Assembly: GCA_964618415.1 (NCBI GenBank)
Contig: CAZUAT010000022.1
Span: 1 to 41,393, forward strand
Reading direction: 5' to 3'
DNA: 41,393 nucleotides
Source: JACTMI01 sp964618415
GTDB taxonomy: Bacteria > Acidobacteriota > Thermoanaerobaculia > Multivoradales > JAGPDF01
Part shown: piece after piece, positions 17,037 through 25,595 of the stretch
Position numbering within the stretch: position 1 is the first letter of the stretch
Layout: each line of letters starts with the position of its first letter
Position numbers and translations under genes: made by a program
The notes under the pieces: model-generated
What the model saw: only the letters and a program-made list of their open reading frames with translations
Told to the model about the DNA's origin: nothing
The model's database searches: none

Positions 17037-18430
17037 CCCCGACCCACGAACTGCCCAGCGACTTCGATCCGACCCGGATTCGCCGGGCCTGGGTGGTCGG
17101 GCTCGGCCTGTCCGGCACCGCAGCGGCCCGCTTGCTGCTGGCGCATGGCGCCGCGGTCAGCGCCAGTGACCGGCGCAGGGCCGAGGAACTCGACCTCGCG
17201 GGGCTGGATGCCGTCGACCTGCACGTCGGGGCGGAGCCGGAGGCCCTGCCGTCGGGCTACGACGCTGTGATCGTGAGCCCGGGCGTGGCCTCTGACCATC
17301 CGCTCCTCGCGGCCGCCCGGCGCGCCGCAGTCCCCGTACTGGCCGAAGTGGAGCTTGCCGCCGCCTGGACGACGGCTTCCCTGGTCGCGATCACCGGCAG
17401 CAACGGCAAGTCGACGACGACCGCGATGACCGGCGCCATGCTGGCGGCGGCCGGCTTCCGCGTCGAAGTGTGCGGCAACATCGGCGTCCCGCTCGCTGCG
17501 GTGGCGGAAGGCTCGGGCGACCGCATTCTCGTGGTTGAGCTGTCGAGCTTCCAGCTCGAGACGATTCATCGCTTCCACCCACGGGCCGCCGCGCTGCTGA
17601 ACCTCTCTCCCGACCACCTGGACCGCCACGGCAGCCTCTCGGCCTACCTGGAGGCGAAGCGGCGGATCTTCCGCAACCAGACGGCCGACGACGTGGCGGT
17701 GCTCAACGCGCTCGATCCGGCCATTGCCGCGACACCGCTGGCTGCGCGGCGGCGATTCTTCTCGTTGACCGGGGCGGTCGCCGACGGCTGCTGGAGCGAG
17801 GACGGACGGGTGCTCGAGCGTGACCGCGAGCACGGCACGCGGGAGCTGTTCGCGGTCGATGACATGCCGCTGCCGGGGCCGCACAATCTCGAGAATGCGA
17901 TGGCTGCCGCCCTGCTCGCCCGCTCGGCCGGTGCGGCGGGGGACGCGATCCGCGCCGCGCTGCAGGGCTTCCGCGGCCTGCCGCACCGGCTCGAACTGGT
18001 CGCTGATCGCGGCGGCGTGCGCTACTTCGACGACTCGAAGGGGACCAACGTCGGCGCCACGGCCCGGTCGCTGGAAGGATTCGCGGACGGCACGGTGCAC
18101 GCGATCCTCGGCGGCCGCAACAAGGGCGCTGATCTCGCTGTCCTGCGGGACGTCGTCGCGCGCAAGGTGCGGCGCGCCTACCTGATCGGAGAATCGGCCG
18201 GGGAGTTTGGCGAGGCGCTGGGGGACATCGTTCCGACGGTGCCGAGCGGGACGCTCGGACAGGCTGTGGCTGCGGCGTCCGCCGCCGCCGCCCCGGGCGA
18301 GGTGGTGGTCCTCTCGCCGGCCTGCGCGAGTTTCGACCAGTTCCGCGACTTCCGGGACCGCGGCGAGCAGTTCGCGCGCGCCGTAGCCGCGCTGGGCACA
18401 CAGGCTGAAGCGGAGGCGGCGCATGGCTAA
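17033..18430 (+). CDS. murD: UDP-MurNAc-alanine D-glutamate ligase
   Basis: This 465-residue cytoplasmic Mur ligase adds D-Glu to UDP-MurNAc-L-Ala. It has an N-terminal Rossmann segment VVGLGLSGTAAARLLL, the ATP loop ITGSNGKST (122-128), ELSSFQLE, NLSPDHLDRHG, and a C-terminal domain with LPHRLELV and FDDSKGTNVGATARSL. The ATG at 17033 overlaps the mraY stop (ATGA); a longer open frame upstream is only a shadow of mraY. Its last 8 bp overlap ftsW. Confidence 0.96.
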   Translation: MTPTHELPSDFDPTRIRRAWVVGLGLSGTAAARLLLAHGAAVSASDRRRAEELDLAGLDAVDLHVGAEPEALPSGYDAVIVSPGVASDHPLLAAARRAAVPVLAEVELAAAWTTASLVAITGSNGKSTTTAMTGAMLAAAGFRVEVCGNIGVPLAAVAEGSGDRILVVELSSFQLETIHRFHPRAAALLNLSPDHLDRHGSLSAYLEAKRRIFRNQTADDVAVLNALDPAIAATPLAARRRFFSLTGAVADGCWSEDGRVLERDREHGTRELFAVDDMPLPGPHNLENAMAAALLARSAGAAGDAIRAALQGFRGLPHRLELVADRGGVRYFDDSKGTNVGATARSLEGFADGTVHAILGGRNKGADLAVLRDVVARKVRRAYLIGESAGEFGEALGDIVPTVPSGTLGQAVAAASAAAAPGEVVVLSPACASFDQFRDFRDRGEQFARAVAALGTQAEAEAAHG

Positions 18431-19508
18431 GAAGCTCGCCTTCGACCGCGTGCTGTTCACCTGCGTGGTGCTGCTCGTGGTGATCGGACTGGTGATGGTC
18501 TACTCGGCCTCCGCCCCGATGGTCCGCACCCAGGGGCGGCCGTTCAACATCTTTCTCGTCAAGCAGATCGTCGCTGCCGTGATCGGGTTCGTGGCGATGG
18601 CGATCATCATGCACGTCGACTACCGCCGCCTGCGCAGCGCTCCGGTCGTCTGGAGCCTGCTCGCCGGAGTGGCCGTGCTGCTCGTGCTGGTTCTCTTCGG
18701 ACCGGAACTCAACGCCACCCGCCGCTGGCTGCTGCTCGGGCCGCTGTCGATTCAGCCGGCCGAGCTCGCCAAGCTGGCGCTGGTGCCTTTCGTGGCCTGG
18801 CAGCTGGACCGCAAGGCCGAGCTCATCAACTCGCGCGAGCTGCTGCTTCCGGTCGCCGCGGTGACCGGACTGCTGGCCGGCCTGATCGTGCTGCAGCCGG
18901 ATCTGGGCTCGGCGGTGCTGCTCGTGGCCACCGTCGGCACGATGCTGTTTCTGGCCGGCCTCGCCTGGCGGTTCCTCCTGGTCGGGGCGGCGGTGGCGGC
19001 TCCGCTGCTCTGGTTCCTGGTGATCTCCGTTCCGTATCGGCGGGCGCGGCTGCTCGCCTTCCTCGACCCGGAAAAGGACCCGCTCGGATCGGGCTTTCAG
19101 GCGCTGCAGTCGCTGATCGCCGTCGGCTCCGGCGGCCTGTTCGGGCTGGGGCCGGGCGAGAGCATTCAGAAGCTCTACTTCCTGCCGTATCCGCACTCGG
19201 ACTTCATCTACGCCATCGTCGCCGAGGAGTTCGGGATGCTCGGCTCGCTGGCGATCCTCGCGCTGTTCGCGGCGGTGCTCTGGCGCGGAGCGCGCGCCGG
19301 CCTGCGCGCTCCGGACCCGTTCGGTCGCTACCTGGCCTGGGGGTTCGCGGTCCTGATCGGACTGCAGGCCTTTCTCAACGTCTCGGTCGCCCTGGCACTG
19401 GTGCCGACCAAGGGCATTCCGCTGCCGTTCCTCTCGTTTGGCGGCTCGTCGATGGTCGTTTCGCTGGTCGCCTGCGGCGTCCTGCTCAACGTTTCCCAAC
19501 ACGGATGA
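18423..19508 (+). CDS. ftsW: Septal peptidoglycan polymerase FtsW
   Basis: This 361-residue SEDS-family glycosyltransferase has about ten membrane helices. Recognisable patterns are VMVYSASAPM in helix 1, NATRRWLLLGPLSIQPAELAKLALV, LQPDLGSAVLL, and the large loop GSGFQALQSLIAVGSGGLFG followed by LPYPHSDFIYAIVAEEFG. The C-terminus has PTKGIPLPFLSFGGSSM. Its place between murD and murG next to ftsI supports FtsW over RodA. It polymerises lipid II at the septum with FtsI. Overlaps murG by 4 bp. Confidence 0.96.
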   Translation: MAKKLAFDRVLFTCVVLLVVIGLVMVYSASAPMVRTQGRPFNIFLVKQIVAAVIGFVAMAIIMHVDYRRLRSAPVVWSLLAGVAVLLVLVLFGPELNATRRWLLLGPLSIQPAELAKLALVPFVAWQLDRKAELINSRELLLPVAAVTGLLAGLIVLQPDLGSAVLLVATVGTMLFLAGLAWRFLLVGAAVAAPLLWFLVISVPYRRARLLAFLDPEKDPLGSGFQALQSLIAVGSGGLFGLGPGESIQKLYFLPYPHSDFIYAIVAEEFGMLGSLAILALFAAVLWRGARAGLRAPDPFGRYLAWGFAVLIGLQAFLNVSVALALVPTKGIPLPFLSFGGSSMVVSLVACGVLLNVSQHG

Positions 19509-20620
19509 ACGATGAACTCGCACCTGCGCTCCGCGTCGATACCGGCCACGTGCTGCTGGCGGGCGGCGGCTCGGGCGGGCACGTCTTCCCGGCTCTGGCG
19601 GTGGGCGACGAGCTGTCGCGGCGGGGGTGGCGCGTGAGTTTTGCCGGCAACGCGGCCAGCATGGAGGAGCGCCTGGCGACCGCCCACGGTGTGCCGTTCG
19701 AGGCGCTGGCAGCACGTCCCGTGGTCGGCCGCGGTCCGGTTCGGCGCGCCGCGGCGCTGGGCCTGGCCCTGCGCTCCGCGATCACCGCGCGCCGGCTGGT
19801 CCGGCGGCGGGAGATCGACGCGGTCGTGGTGACGGGCGGCTACGCGGCGGTGCCCGCGGCGCTCGGCGGCTACCTCGCCCGGCGCCCGCTGGTGCTCGTC
19901 GAGCCGAATGCGCAGGCCGGGATGGCCAACCGCTGGCTGTCGCGGGTGGCCAAGGTCGCTGCGGTGGCCGACGAGGAAACCGGGCACGGGCTCGCCTGTC
20001 CGACGGTGGTGACCGGCGTGCCGGTGCGGGCCGACCTGTTCGCGGTGCCGCCGCTTGCTTCCGAAGCGCCGCCTCGCCTGCTCGTGCTGGGAGGCAGTCA
20101 GGGGTCGCAGCGGATCAACGAGCTGCTGCCGGGCGCAGTGGCCCATGCGATGGAACGGCTGCCGGCACTGACGGTGCTCCACCAGTGCGGGGCGCGCCAC
20201 CTCGAGGCGGCAGAGGCGCTGTGGAGCGCGCGCGGCCAGATGCGCGACCGAGTGCGGGTCGTGCAGTTCGTCGACGACGTCGGAGAGGCGCTCACGATGG
20301 CCTCGCTGGTGCTGTCGCGCGCCGGAGCGATCACCCTGGCGGAGCTGGCTGCCGCCGGCCGACCGGCGCTCCTGATGCCGCTGCAGCTGGCCGGCGGCCA
20401 TCAGGTGGCCAATGCGCGGCGAGCCGAGGCGGCCGGCGCTGCGGTCGTGGTCGAGGAGGTCGGACTCGACGAGGTTTCACTGGGAGAGCGGCTGGCGACG
20501 TTGCTCGCAGAGCCCGGGCAGCTCGCGCAGATGGGGCGCCGAGCCCGTGAGCTGGCGCGACCGGACGCCGCCGGGGCGATTGCCGACGAAGTGGAGCGGC
20601 TGACCGGAGAGGCGCGATGA
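19505..20620 (+). CDS. murG: Lipid II synthase (GlcNAc transferase) MurG
   Basis: This 371-residue GT28-family, membrane-associated enzyme adds GlcNAc to lipid I. The first glycine loop is GGGSGGHVFPALAV (about residues 19-32). VVTGGYAAVPAALGG, EPNAQAGMANRWLS, LVLGGSQGSQRINELLP and the acceptor/donor site LVLSRAGAITLAELAAAGRPALLMPL are all present. The ATG at 19505 overlaps the ftsW stop. Translationally coupled to murC by a 4-bp overlap. Confidence 0.96.
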   Translation: MNDELAPALRVDTGHVLLAGGGSGGHVFPALAVGDELSRRGWRVSFAGNAASMEERLATAHGVPFEALAARPVVGRGPVRRAAALGLALRSAITARRLVRRREIDAVVVTGGYAAVPAALGGYLARRPLVLVEPNAQAGMANRWLSRVAKVAAVADEETGHGLACPTVVTGVPVRADLFAVPPLASEAPPRLLVLGGSQGSQRINELLPGAVAHAMERLPALTVLHQCGARHLEAAEALWSARGQMRDRVRVVQFVDDVGEALTMASLVLSRAGAITLAELAAAGRPALLMPLQLAGGHQVANARRAEAAGAAVVVEEVGLDEVSLGERLATLLAEPGQLAQMGRRARELARPDAAGAIADEVERLTGEAR

Positions 20621-22008
20621 TGATGTTCCATCGCTTCGCCGGTCTGCGCCACGCGCATTTCGTCGGCATCGGCGGTGCCGGGATGAGCGGCATCGCCGAG
20701 GTGCTCGCCCAGTACGACGTCGTGGTGTCGGGCTGCGACCGTGCCGCCAGCGAGACGACCGAGCGGCTCGCCCGCCTGGGGATCCGGGTCGAGTCCGGCC
20801 ACTCCGCCGATCACCTCGACGGAGTCGATCTGGTCGTCGTCTCCTCGGCAATCGGCAGCGACGCGCCGGAGGTGATCGAGGCGCGGCGCCGCGGGATCAC
20901 CGTGGTGCGGCGGGCGGAGATGCTGGCCGAGCTGATGCGCCTGATGTACGGCATCGCGGTCGCCGGCACGCACGGCAAGACGACCACGACGTCGATCGTC
21001 GGGGCGATCCTGACCGAGGCGGGTCTGGACCCGACGGTGATCGTCGGCGGCCGACTGCGGGTCTCCGGAACCGGCGCGCGCCTGGGGCGCAGTGACTACA
21101 TGGTCGTGGAGGCCGACGAGTTCGACCGCAGCTTCCTGTCGCTGGCGCCGATTCTCGCGGTGGTCACCAACATCGACGTCGACCACCTCGACACCTACCG
21201 GGATCTCGGTGAGATCCACGAGGCGTTCGCTGCCTTCGCCGCGCGCGTACCGTTCTTCGGACAGGTGATCGCCTGCGCCGACGACGCCAACGTGCGCGCG
21301 CTGCTGCCGCGGCTGGTCGATCGCCGCATCGTCACCTACGGGCTCGACGGTCCGTGGGATCTGACCGCTGTCGATCTGGTCAGCACGCCGGCCGGCACGC
21401 GCTTCGCGCTGCGTCGACGCGAGACGGACGTGCTCGGCGAGTTCACCATCCCGCTGCCGGGGCTGCACAACGTGCGCAACGCGCTGGCGGCGATCGCGGT
21501 AGGGCTGGCACTCGACGTGCCGATCACCGCCATCGCCCGGGCGCTGGCGGGGTTTGCCGGCGTGCACCGACGCTTCGAGCGACTCGGCACATGGCATGGC
21601 GCGGAGGTCGTGGACGACTACGCCCACCATCCGACAGAGGTGGCCGCAACGCTGGCGGCGGCACGTCAGGTCTACCCGCGCCGCGTCCTGCACGCGGTCT
21701 TCCAGCCGCATCTCTACTCGCGCACGCGCGACCTGGCGGGGGAGTTCGGGCGCGTGCTGCTGGCCGCCGACCACGTCATCGTGACGGACGTCTATCCGTC
21801 CCGTGAGCAACCGATTCCGGGCGTTTCCGGCGAGCTGGTGGCGCAGGCGGCGCGCGCCGCCGGGCACGGCCGGGTCGACTATCGCGCCGACTGGCGGCAG
21901 GTCCCCGAGCTGGTGGCGGATCTGTCCGCGGGCGATGTCCTGCTGACGCTCGGCGCCGGAGACATCTATCGCCTCGGCCAGCAGCTGGTGGCGGAGGAGG
22001 CCGCGTGA
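20617..22008 (+). CDS. murC: UDP-MurNAc L-alanine ligase
   Basis: This 463-residue enzyme is the first Mur ligase of the stem-peptide pathway. It shows HFVGIGGAGMSGIAEVL (14-30), the ATP loop GTHGKTTTT (117-125), VEADEFDRSFL, the metal/substrate region NIDVDHLDTY and the C-terminal VVDDYAHHPTEV. Length is typical and there is no fusion to MurB or Ddl. It starts with ATG-ATG-ATG, so the exact start may be 20617, 20620 or 20623; 20617 overlaps the murG stop. The next gene is ftsQ directly, with no murB or ddl. Confidence 0.96.
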   Translation: MMMFHRFAGLRHAHFVGIGGAGMSGIAEVLAQYDVVVSGCDRAASETTERLARLGIRVESGHSADHLDGVDLVVVSSAIGSDAPEVIEARRRGITVVRRAEMLAELMRLMYGIAVAGTHGKTTTTSIVGAILTEAGLDPTVIVGGRLRVSGTGARLGRSDYMVVEADEFDRSFLSLAPILAVVTNIDVDHLDTYRDLGEIHEAFAAFAARVPFFGQVIACADDANVRALLPRLVDRRIVTYGLDGPWDLTAVDLVSTPAGTRFALRRRETDVLGEFTIPLPGLHNVRNALAAIAVGLALDVPITAIARALAGFAGVHRRFERLGTWHGAEVVDDYAHHPTEVAATLAAARQVYPRRVLHAVFQPHLYSRTRDLAGEFGRVLLAADHVIVTDVYPSREQPIPGVSGELVAQAARAAGHGRVDYRADWRQVPELVADLSAGDVLLTLGAGDIYRLGQQLVAEEAA

Positions 22009-22811
22009 GCGCACGCGAATCCGCCTCACCGCTCGAAGCCCGGGTGCTGCCGTTTCGGCGCCCGTCGGCGACCGTGCGGGTGCGTCGGCGCAGTGCCTGG
22101 GCGGCGCTGCGTCGCCCGTTCCTGCAGGCGCTCGGCCTGGTCGGGCTGCCGGCAGTGGCCGTGGCCTTCGTGTTCGGCGCCTCGAGCTTCGCCCTCGCGT
22201 CGGTCGAGATCCGCACCGGCGACGCCATCGACGCCCGATGGGTCGAGCGCGCGTTGGCGCCGTACAGCGGCGAGAACCTGGTTCGCCTGCCGCTGGCGAG
22301 CGTCGAGCAGCGCCTGCTCGAGCACCCGTGGGTGGAGTCCGTGCGGCTCGAGAAGCGGCTGCCCGACCGGCTGCGGGTGTCGCTGGTCGAGCGTCGTCCT
22401 GCCGCGCTGCTGCGCAACGGATCCGAGCTGGTCTTCCTCGATGGCGACGGGCGGGTCATCGCGCCGTTCGATCCCGCGATGGGGGACCCGGACCTGCCGC
22501 TCGTCTCGGTCGGCTCGAGCGCCGTCGACGACTTCAGCGCGTCGCTCGCCGTGGCGGAGGAACTGGCTTCTGTCGCCCCCGACTGGGGCGCCTCGCTGTC
22601 GGAGGTCGAGGCCCTCGGAGAGGGAGATTTCCGGCTCTACATCGGCGCGCTGCCGTTCCCGCTGCTCGTCCGCGGCGGCACGCTCGCCACTCGCCTACCC
22701 GCCCTGCGTGCGCTGCTGTCCGAACTCGGGCAGCGCTACCCGGGCATCCTCGCCGTCGACCTTCGGTCGCCGCGGCGCATCGTTCTGCAACCCTTCCTGG
22801 AGAGGTCCTGA
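22005..22811 (+). CDS. ftsQ: Cell division protein FtsQ (POTRA domain)
   Basis: This 268-residue protein has a basic cytoplasmic N-terminus (about 40 residues), one membrane helix (LGLVGLPAVAVAFVFGASSF), then a POTRA domain. The POTRA part is LASVEIRTGD through ENLVRLPLASVEQRLLEHPWVESVRLEKRLPDRLRVSLVERRP. The FtsQ/DivIB beta domain follows, ending LAVDLRSPRRIVLQP. It links FtsL/FtsB and regulates FtsWI. GTG start overlapping the murC stop (4 bp); 2 bp separate it from ftsA. Confidence 0.93.
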   Translation: MSARESASPLEARVLPFRRPSATVRVRRRSAWAALRRPFLQALGLVGLPAVAVAFVFGASSFALASVEIRTGDAIDARWVERALAPYSGENLVRLPLASVEQRLLEHPWVESVRLEKRLPDRLRVSLVERRPAALLRNGSELVFLDGDGRVIAPFDPAMGDPDLPLVSVGSSAVDDFSASLAVAEELASVAPDWGASLSEVEALGEGDFRLYIGALPFPLLVRGGTLATRLPALRALLSELGQRYPGILAVDLRSPRRIVLQPFLERS

Positions 22812-22813
22812 GA

Positions 22814-24052
22814 ATGCCGAAAGCCGAAGACTATCTGGTTGGAATCGACGTCGGGTCGTCCAAGGTGGCCGTCCTGATCGGTCGTCGCGATGCCCGTGGC
22901 GGCATCGAGATCGCCGGTCGGGGACAGGCGCCGAATCGCGGCACGCGGCGCGGCAACATCGTCAACCTCGAAGCTACCGTCGAAGCCCTCAAAGCGGCCA
23001 GCGAGGAGGCCGAGGTGATGGCGGGCGTCGAGATCTCGCGCGCCGCGGTCGGCATCGGAGGCGCTGACGTGCGCTGCGTGAACGCGCGCGGCAAAGTGTC
23101 CGTGGCACGCCGGGATCGTGAGATCTCACGCGCCGACATCGACCGCGTGCTCGACGCCGCGCGCTCTGCGGCGCTGCCGTCGGATCGCGAGATCCTGCAT
23201 GCGGTGCCGCAGGAGTTCGTGGTCGACGAGCAGGGCGGGATCTCGGATCCGCTCGGCATGCTGGGCGCCCGGCTGGAGGTGCAGTGCCACCTGGTCACCG
23301 GCCAGACGGCCCGCTCGCGCACCCTGCTGACCTGCGTCAACCGTGCCGGCATCGAGGTCAGCGAAATGGTGTTCGAGCCGCTCGCCACCGCCGAGGGCGT
23401 GCTCACGCCGGACGAGAAGGACCTCGGTGTGCTGCTGCTCGACGTCGGTTCGGGAACCAGCGGCTACGCGCTTTTCGAGGACGGCGAGGTTCGCCACTCG
23501 GCCGTGCTGCCGATCGGCGGCGGTCACTTCACCAACGACCTCGCGATGGTCCTGCGCACACCGTACGCCGAGGCGGAGCGGATCAAGGTCAAGGACGGCT
23601 GCTGCCTGCAGTCGATGGTGGCCGATGAGGAAGGAATCTCGGTGCCGGCGGTGGCCGGCGGCCCGGCGCGCGTCGTGCCGCGCCGAGAGATCTGCGAAAT
23701 CCTGCAACCACGCGCCGAGGAGATGATCTATCTGGTGCGCGACGAGCTGACGCGCTCGGGCTGGGACGGCCAGCTGCGCGGCGGCGTCGTGCTGACCGGC
23801 GGTGGGGCGCAGCTCGACGGTCTGCTCGAACTGGCCGGCCAGGTCTTCGGGGCCAGCGCCCGCTACGGCGTCGCCCACGGGCTGGGAGGGCTGGTCGACG
23901 TGCTGGTGTCGCCAGGCTGGTCCGCGGCTGCGGGCCTGCTGCGCTGGGCGGCAGCCGGTGAGGCAGGTTCGGCCCGCGCCACCCGGCGCGGCGCCTTCAA
24001 GGTACGCAACTTCGTCGGCAGCCTACGCAGCGTCTTCTCGGACCTGCTGTGA
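22814..24052 (+). CDS. ftsA: Cell division protein FtsA
   Basis: This 412-residue actin-fold ATPase tethers FtsZ to the membrane. The N-terminal phosphate-1 motif is GIDVGSSKVAVLIG; the FtsA-specific 1C domain has NIVNLEATVEALKAAS and VGIGGADVRCVNARG. Phosphate-2 is LLLDVGSGTSGYALF and the adenosine motif VVLTGGGAQLDGLLELA. The C-terminal amphipathic helix FKVRNFVGSLRSVFSDLL is the expected membrane-targeting sequence. The start ATG is 2 bp after the ftsQ stop. Followed after 32 bp by ftsZ. Confidence 0.96.
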   Translation: MPKAEDYLVGIDVGSSKVAVLIGRRDARGGIEIAGRGQAPNRGTRRGNIVNLEATVEALKAASEEAEVMAGVEISRAAVGIGGADVRCVNARGKVSVARRDREISRADIDRVLDAARSAALPSDREILHAVPQEFVVDEQGGISDPLGMLGARLEVQCHLVTGQTARSRTLLTCVNRAGIEVSEMVFEPLATAEGVLTPDEKDLGVLLLDVGSGTSGYALFEDGEVRHSAVLPIGGGHFTNDLAMVLRTPYAEAERIKVKDGCCLQSMVADEEGISVPAVAGGPARVVPRREICEILQPRAEEMIYLVRDELTRSGWDGQLRGGVVLTGGGAQLDGLLELAGQVFGASARYGVAHGLGGLVDVLVSPGWSAAAGLLRWAAAGEAGSARATRRGAFKVRNFVGSLRSVFSDLL

Positions 24053-24084
24053 ACGGCGACCGCAACGAGTCAGGGAGACACGAC

Positions 24085-25368
24085 ATGATCCTTTTCGAAG
24101 AGCAGGACGCGAAGAACCGCGAGGCCGAGAGCTCCGTGCTGCCTGCGGCCGACATGGTTCCGGCCAAGATCAAGGTGATCGGCGTCGGAGGCGGAGGTGG
24201 CAACGCCGTCAACCGGATGATCGCCGCGAACCTGCGCGGCATCGAGTTCATCGGCGCCAACACCGACCTGCAGGCGCTCGCCAAGTGCCGGGCCGGCAAC
24301 AAGCTCCAGCTCGGCGAACAGATCACGCGCGGCCTCGGCGCCGGCGCGGATCCGGACATCGGTCGCAAGGCGGCGCTCGAGGACACCGAGCACATTCTCG
24401 AGGTGATGGACGGGGCCGACATGATCTTCCTGACCGCCGGTATGGGCGGCGGAACGGGAACGGGCGCGCTGCCGATCCTCGCCTCGCTGGCGTCGGAGAT
24501 CGGCGCCCTCACGGTGGCGGTGGTCACCAAGCCGTTCGGCTTCGAGGGTCGGCGGCGGATGCAGCTGGCCGAGCGCGGGATCGCCGAACTGCGCGACTCG
24601 GTCGACACCCTGATTACGATCCCCAACGAGCGGCTGCTCAGCTTCGTCGAGCGGGGCACGCCGCTGGCAGAAGCGTTCCGCATTGCCGACGATGTTCTGC
24701 GCCAGGCGGTGCAGGGCATCTCCGACTTGATCACCATCCCGGGCGAGGTCAACGTGGACTTCGCGGACGTGCGCGCGATCATGGCGGGGATGGGAATGGC
24801 GCTCATGGGCACGGGCATCGCCAAGGGCGAGAACCGGGCGCTGGAGGCGGCGCAGCGGGCGATCTCGTCGCCGCTGCTCGAAGAGACCTCGATCGAAGGG
24901 GCCAAGGGGGTCCTGATCAACATCTCCGGCGGACGCGACCTGACGCTGCACGAGGTCGACGAGGCGGCGCGCATCATCCAGAGCGCCGTCGACCTGGACG
25001 CCAACATCATCACCGGCATGGTCCTCGACGAGACGCTCGACGAGGAGATGAAGGTCACCGTGATCGCCACCGGGTTCCGCTACGCGGTCGAGCAGCAGGA
25101 GCCGCTGCCGGCAAGCGCCGCTCGCCCGGTCGTCACCTCGGCTGGGGCGGTGCGGTATACGACGCCGCCGGCCGGCGCGACCAGCGGTCAGAACGTCACC
25201 CCGCCGGCTCCCGAGCCGCCGGCGCCGGAGCCCAAGGAGCGGATCCCGTTCTATCGGCGGATGGTGGCCACCAACAACCGGAGCGAAGATCCGGGTGGCT
25301 TCGGTCCCAACTGGTCGGCGGTCGACGACTACGACATCCCCACGGTCCTGCGCAAACAGATGGACTGA
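24085..25368 (+). CDS. ftsZ: Tubulin-like cell division GTPase FtsZ
   Basis: This 427-residue protein forms the Z-ring. It has IKVIGVGGGGGNAVNRMI near the N-terminus and the tubulin signature GGGTGTG (121-127). The T7/synergy-loop region NVDFADVRAIMAGMG is present, followed by a Pro/Ala-rich linker (about residues 345-400). The conserved C-terminal peptide DDYDIPTVLRKQ binds FtsA and other tethers. I chose the ATG at 24085 because AGGGAGA lies 9-15 nt upstream; an in-frame GTG at 24049 overlapping the ftsA stop is an alternative. It is the last gene of the cluster. The REP-like cluster (locus B) begins 45 bp after its stop. Confidence 0.97.
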   Translation: MILFEEQDAKNREAESSVLPAADMVPAKIKVIGVGGGGGNAVNRMIAANLRGIEFIGANTDLQALAKCRAGNKLQLGEQITRGLGAGADPDIGRKAALEDTEHILEVMDGADMIFLTAGMGGGTGTGALPILASLASEIGALTVAVVTKPFGFEGRRRMQLAERGIAELRDSVDTLITIPNERLLSFVERGTPLAEAFRIADDVLRQAVQGISDLITIPGEVNVDFADVRAIMAGMGMALMGTGIAKGENRALEAAQRAISSPLLEETSIEGAKGVLINISGGRDLTLHEVDEAARIIQSAVDLDANIITGMVLDETLDEEMKVTVIATGFRYAVEQQEPLPASAARPVVTSAGAVRYTTPPAGATSGQNVTPPAPEPPAPEPKERIPFYRRMVATNNRSEDPGGFGPNWSAVDDYDIPTVLRKQMD

Positions 25369-25413
25369 GTGGACGTTTTCTGTCGCTCCCCGCGCCCTTT
25401 TCCGCCACCCCGG

Positions 25414-25436
25414 GAAATTCCGTCAGAGGCCATTTC
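25414..25436 (+). repeat. REP-like box 5 (left, locus B)
   Basis: 23-bp copy with 5' arm GAAATTCC and core GTCAGAGGCCATTT; the only copy with C just before the core. Confidence 0.9.
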
Positions 25437-25508
25437 TGGGGTGGCGGAGCGGCGTCGGGCCACAGGCCCATACACCGGGCGGTTCGGGGCTTGGGTGACC
25501 AGGCACTC

Positions 25509-25532
25509 GAAAATGGCCTCTGACCGAATTTC
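25509..25532 (-). repeat. REP-like box 6 (inner right, locus B)
   Basis: Inverted 24-bp copy, 5' arm GAAATTCG on the minus strand; identical to box 11 at locus C. Confidence 0.9.
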
Positions 25533-25536
25533 CGCG

Positions 25537-25560
25537 GAAATGGCCTCTGACTGAGTTTTC
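25537..25560 (-). repeat. REP-like box 7 (outer right, locus B)
   Basis: Inverted 24-bp copy, 5' arm GAAAACTCA on the minus strand; 4 bp from box 6. Confidence 0.9.
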
Positions 25561-25595
25561 CAGCGGGGGGTGGGGCTGGCGCGGAAGGTGCAGCA

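Larger units (their letters stand above)
25414..25560. mobile_element. BIME-like cluster of REP-like boxes (locus B), no gene inside
   Basis: One plus-oriented box (25414-25436), 72 bp of spacer, then two minus-oriented boxes separated by 4 bp (25509-25532, 25537-25560). The spacer holds a small GC hairpin (25457-25469, 5-bp stem, ACA loop) and no supportable gene. The unit occupies most of the 227-bp gap between ftsZ and the LuxR-type gene. It looks like a non-autonomous derivative of the RAYT element at locus A, with one left box missing. It might also serve as a transcription boundary at the end of the dcw operon; that is a guess. Confidence 0.75.

Noticed and set aside
24049..24084. GTG at 24049 as the start of ftsZ
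   Set aside because: Possible by overlap with the ftsA stop, but the AGGGAGA site points to the ATG at 24085; kept only as an alternative.
25457..25469. Intrinsic terminator for the dcw operon
   Set aside because: The stem is only 5 bp and lacks a T-run; no clear terminator for ftsZ was found.
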